A DNA stretch of 64,000 bases, taken from positions 382,481-446,480 of the forward strand of contig NZ_BMRC01000001.1 of NCBI RefSeq assembly GCF_014648435.1, written 5' to 3'. Both the position numbers and the translations under genes were made by a program. This stretch comes from Nonomuraea spiralis. Lineage in GTDB: Bacteria > Actinomycetota > Actinomycetes > Streptosporangiales > Streptosporangiaceae. The notes below the pieces were generated by a model. It was given only the letters and a program-made list of their open reading frames with translations. It searched no databases and was not told the DNA's origin. Of this stretch, positions 61,946 through 64,000 are shown one piece after another. The stretch's first letter is position 1, and each line of letters opens with the position of its first letter.

Positions 61946-63603
61946 ACCCCGCTACCGCGCTGGCCACGGTGCTCGTCGACGAGCTGGTGCGCTGCGGCCT
62001 GACCGACGTGGTGCTCGCCCCCGGCTCACGCTCGGCCGCCCTGGCCCTGGCCCTGCACGCCGAGTCGCGGGTGCGCCTGCACGTACGCATCGACGAGCGC
62101 TCCGCGTCCTTCCTGGCGCTCGGCCTGGCCCGGCGCTCCGATCGGCCGGTGGCGCTCATCTGCTCCTCCGGCACCGCCGCGGCCAACTTCCACCCGGCCG
62201 TGATCGAGGCCAACGAGTCGGGCGCGCCGCTGCTGGTGCTCACCGCCGACCGCCCGCCCGAGCTGCGCGGCACCGGCGCCAACCAGACGATCGACCAGGT
62301 CAAGCTGTACGGCACCGCCGTACGCTGGTTCGCCGAGGTCGGCGTGCCCGAGGACCGGCCCGGGATGGTGGCCTACTGGCGTTCGCTGGCCTGCCGCGCC
62401 TACCAGCGCGCCGCCGGACCGGCCAACCCCGGCCCGGTGCACCTCAACCTGGCCTTCCGGGAGCCGATGATCCCCGACGGCGACACGAGCTGGTCCGAGC
62501 CCCTCGACGGCGGCGCCGGCGGCCCCTGGGTACGCGCCCGGGTCGCGCCCCCGCCCATCGCCCTGCACATCCCGCCCACCAGGCGCGGCGTGCTCGTGGT
62601 CGGCGACGGCGCGGCCAACGTACGGCGTTACGTGGCCGCCGCCGGCATGGCGGGCTGGCCGGTGTTGTCGGAGCCCAACGGCGGCGCCCGCTACGGCGAC
62701 CACTCCATCTCCACTTACCACTACCTGCTGGGCACACCCGAGTTCGCCGACGCCCACCGCCCCGACGTGGTCGTCACGCTGGGCCGCCCGGGGTTGTCGC
62801 GCCCGCTGCTGTCGTGGCTGAGGCGGGCCGATGAGCACATCGTGGTCGCCCCCGACCTCGACCGCTGGCCCGACCCGACCAGGTCGGCCACGCAGGTCGC
62901 GCAGGCCGTGGAGATCCCGGTGGCCTCCGGCGACGACAGCTGGCTGCACGCCTGGCGGCAGGCCGACGCCGCGGTCAGGTCGGCCCTCGACGCGGTCCTG
63001 GACCGCTCCGGAACCAGCGAGCCGCGCCTGGCCCGCGACCTGGTCGACGCGCTGCCCAACGGCGCGCTGCTGTTCTGCGGCTCCTCGATGCCGATCAGGG
63101 ACCTCGACCAGGCCATGCGGCCGCGGCGCGGGATCAGGCTGATGGCCAACCGGGGCGCCTCGGGCATCGACGGGCTGGTGTCCACGGCCATGGGGGCGGC
63201 GCTGGCGCACAACGGGCCCTCGTACGCGCTGCTCGGCGACCTGTCGTTCCTGCACGACCAGAACGGGCTGATCCTCGGGCCGCGCGAGCCCAGGCCGGAC
63301 CTGTGCCTGGTGGTCGTCAACAACGACGGCGGCGGCATCTTCTCGCTGCTGCCGCAGGCGGCCGTCCGCGACTCGTTCGAGCGGGTCTTCGGCACGCCGC
63401 ACGGCGTGGACCTGGCGTACGTGGCGGCCTCGACGGGGACGCCGTACACGCTGCTCGGGGACATCAGTGAGCTGCCCAAGGCGATGCGCGGCGAGGGGCC
63501 GCGGGTGGTGGAGGTGCGTACCGACCGCGAGGAGAACGCGGCCGTGCACGGCCGCCTGCGCGAGGTGGCCCAGGACGCCGTGCGCGAGTTCCTCAGCTCC
63601 TGA
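61942..63603 (+). CDS. menD: SEPHCHC synthase (MenD)
   Basis: The 553-residue thiamine-diphosphate enzyme has LVRCGLTDVVLAPGSRSAALALAL, the catalytic Glu region RIDERSASFLALGLAR, CSSGTAAANFHPAVIEA, and the ThDP/Mg motif GDLSFLHDQNGL with VVVNNDGGGIFSLLPQ. It joins isochorismate and 2-oxoglutarate in the first committed step to menaquinone. The TTG at 61942 has GGAGG at 61930-61934 and overlaps menC (TTGA). Its 3' end overlaps the convergent exonuclease gene by 11 bases. Confidence 0.96.
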   Translation: MNPATALATVLVDELVRCGLTDVVLAPGSRSAALALALHAESRVRLHVRIDERSASFLALGLARRSDRPVALICSSGTAAANFHPAVIEANESGAPLLVLTADRPPELRGTGANQTIDQVKLYGTAVRWFAEVGVPEDRPGMVAYWRSLACRAYQRAAGPANPGPVHLNLAFREPMIPDGDTSWSEPLDGGAGGPWVRARVAPPPIALHIPPTRRGVLVVGDGAANVRRYVAAAGMAGWPVLSEPNGGARYGDHSISTYHYLLGTPEFADAHRPDVVVTLGRPGLSRPLLSWLRRADEHIVVAPDLDRWPDPTRSATQVAQAVEIPVASGDDSWLHAWRQADAAVRSALDAVLDRSGTSEPRLARDLVDALPNGALLFCGSSMPIRDLDQAMRPRRGIRLMANRGASGIDGLVSTAMGAALAHNGPSYALLGDLSFLHDQNGLILGPREPRPDLCLVVVNNDGGGIFSLLPQAAVRDSFERVFGTPHGVDLAYVAASTGTPYTLLGDISELPKAMRGEGPRVVEVRTDREENAAVHGRLREVAQDAVREFLSS

Positions 63604-64000
63604 GCGCCTCCAGCAGGCGGTTGAGCGGGCTGTCGAGGCCGTAGCGGTCGGCCAGCGCGACCAGGGCCTCGGGGTCGCGCGGCTTGTCCGGCAGTGTCAG
63701 GTCGGCGGCGGGCAGCGGGGCGTCGGAGGCCACCTCGACCACACCCGGCGCGGCGTCGAGGTAGTCGCGGGCGGCGGCCAGGCGGTTGCGGCTGCCGGCC
63801 GGGAAGCCCTCGGTGAGGCCGGAGTCGAGCGCCTCCAGCAGCGCGTCGAGCGAGCCGAACCGGGTGATCAGCGCGGCGGCGGTCTTCTCGCCGACGCCGG
63901 GCACGCCGGGCAGGCCGTCGCTGGGGTCGCCGCGCAGGGTGGCGAAGTCGGCGTAGGCGCGGCCGGGGATGCCGTACTTGGCAGTGACGAACGCCTCGTC
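63593..64000 (-). CDS. 5'-3' exonuclease (PolA N-terminal type), C-terminal part
   Basis: The gene enters from the right edge; 135 residues are visible. FVTAKYGIPGRAYADFATLRGDPSDGLPGVPGVGEKTAAALI is the conserved core of the 5'-nuclease family, with acidic D and the helix-3-turn-helix DNA-binding loop (GVPGVGEKTA). The rest is the helical C-terminus (PEALVALADRYGLDSPLNRLLEALRS). This is a stand-alone nuclease of the type that removes RNA primers or flaps; there is no polymerase domain after it. It ends inside the last codons of menD on the opposite strand. Confidence 0.88.
   Translation of the reverse strand, partial: DEAFVTAKYGIPGRAYADFATLRGDPSDGLPGVPGVGEKTAAALITRFGSLDALLEALDSGLTEGFPAGSRNRLAAARDYLDAAPGVVEVASDAPLPAADLTLPDKPRDPEALVALADRYGLDSPLNRLLEALRS

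Overview
The window is 64 kb of very GC-rich DNA. It has dense actinobacterial codon usage, many 4-base start/stop overlaps (ATGA, GTGA, TTGA), many GTG/TTG starts and several probably leaderless genes. Family content (DUF397, DUF5999, MmyB-type XRE regulator, WYL regulator, a GarA-like FHA protein, two MerR-type proteins, a large sigma-70 with a basic N-terminal extension) points to a sporulating or mycelial actinomycete, probably Streptosporangiales. That placement is an inference from gene families, not an identification. I saw no rRNA, tRNA, CRISPR array, transposase, phage gene or origin.

Layout. 1-2249: an overlapping three-gene minus-strand operon: an unknown protein cut by the window edge, an Fe-S type PD-(D/E)XK nuclease, and a predicted winged-helix protein, with a tandem repeat lying on its putative promoter. 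2300-9082: methyltransferase, small membrane protein plus TetR, an acyl-CoA dehydrogenase/phosphotransferase pair, DUF397, DUF6285, and a DUF3311/sodium-solute symporter pair. 9311-21269: catabolic-type enzymes (CMD, VOC, SDR), a WYL regulator with a CocE-type hydrolase, SGNH hydrolase, a large secreted subtilisin, a GT39-type glycosyltransferase, and a TetR gene with a decayed SDR gene behind a strong palindromic operator.

21293-23600: a complete tryptophan-attenuation unit (promoter, 13-residue leader peptide with two Trp codons, mutually exclusive hairpins) ahead of a fused anthranilate synthase. A separate trpF lies 19 kb away at 42181. 23706-45152: amidohydrolase, ABC exporter, secreted thermolysin-like protease, a variant ThyX, a ubiquitin-fold protein with a BNR propeller, XRE regulator, flavohemoprotein, an acyl-CoA/hydrolase group, a two-component system, trpF/GNAT and an AspT-type transporter.

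45332-54426: a conserved actinobacterial block: CDP-alcohol phosphatidyltransferase, mannose-1-phosphate guanylyltransferase with a degenerate phosphomannomutase half, GarA-like FHA protein, FtsR-type MerR, bifunctional nuclease, second MerR, and gcvP under a tandem glycine riboswitch. 54552-59780: TPR protein, small membrane and conserved proteins, a TetR, the RpoD/HrdB-like sigma factor and a small secreted protein. 59824-64000: divergent menaquinone genes menE and menC-menD, then the 3' part of a 5'-3' exonuclease gene.

The points most worth a second look are the Fe-S nuclease operon at the left edge, the trp attenuator, the deletion-scarred SDR gene, three enzymes or folds that have lost key residues (the C26 peptidase without its cysteine, the degenerate phosphomannomutase half, the MoaD-like protein without a Gly-Gly tail), and the unusual ThyX signature.
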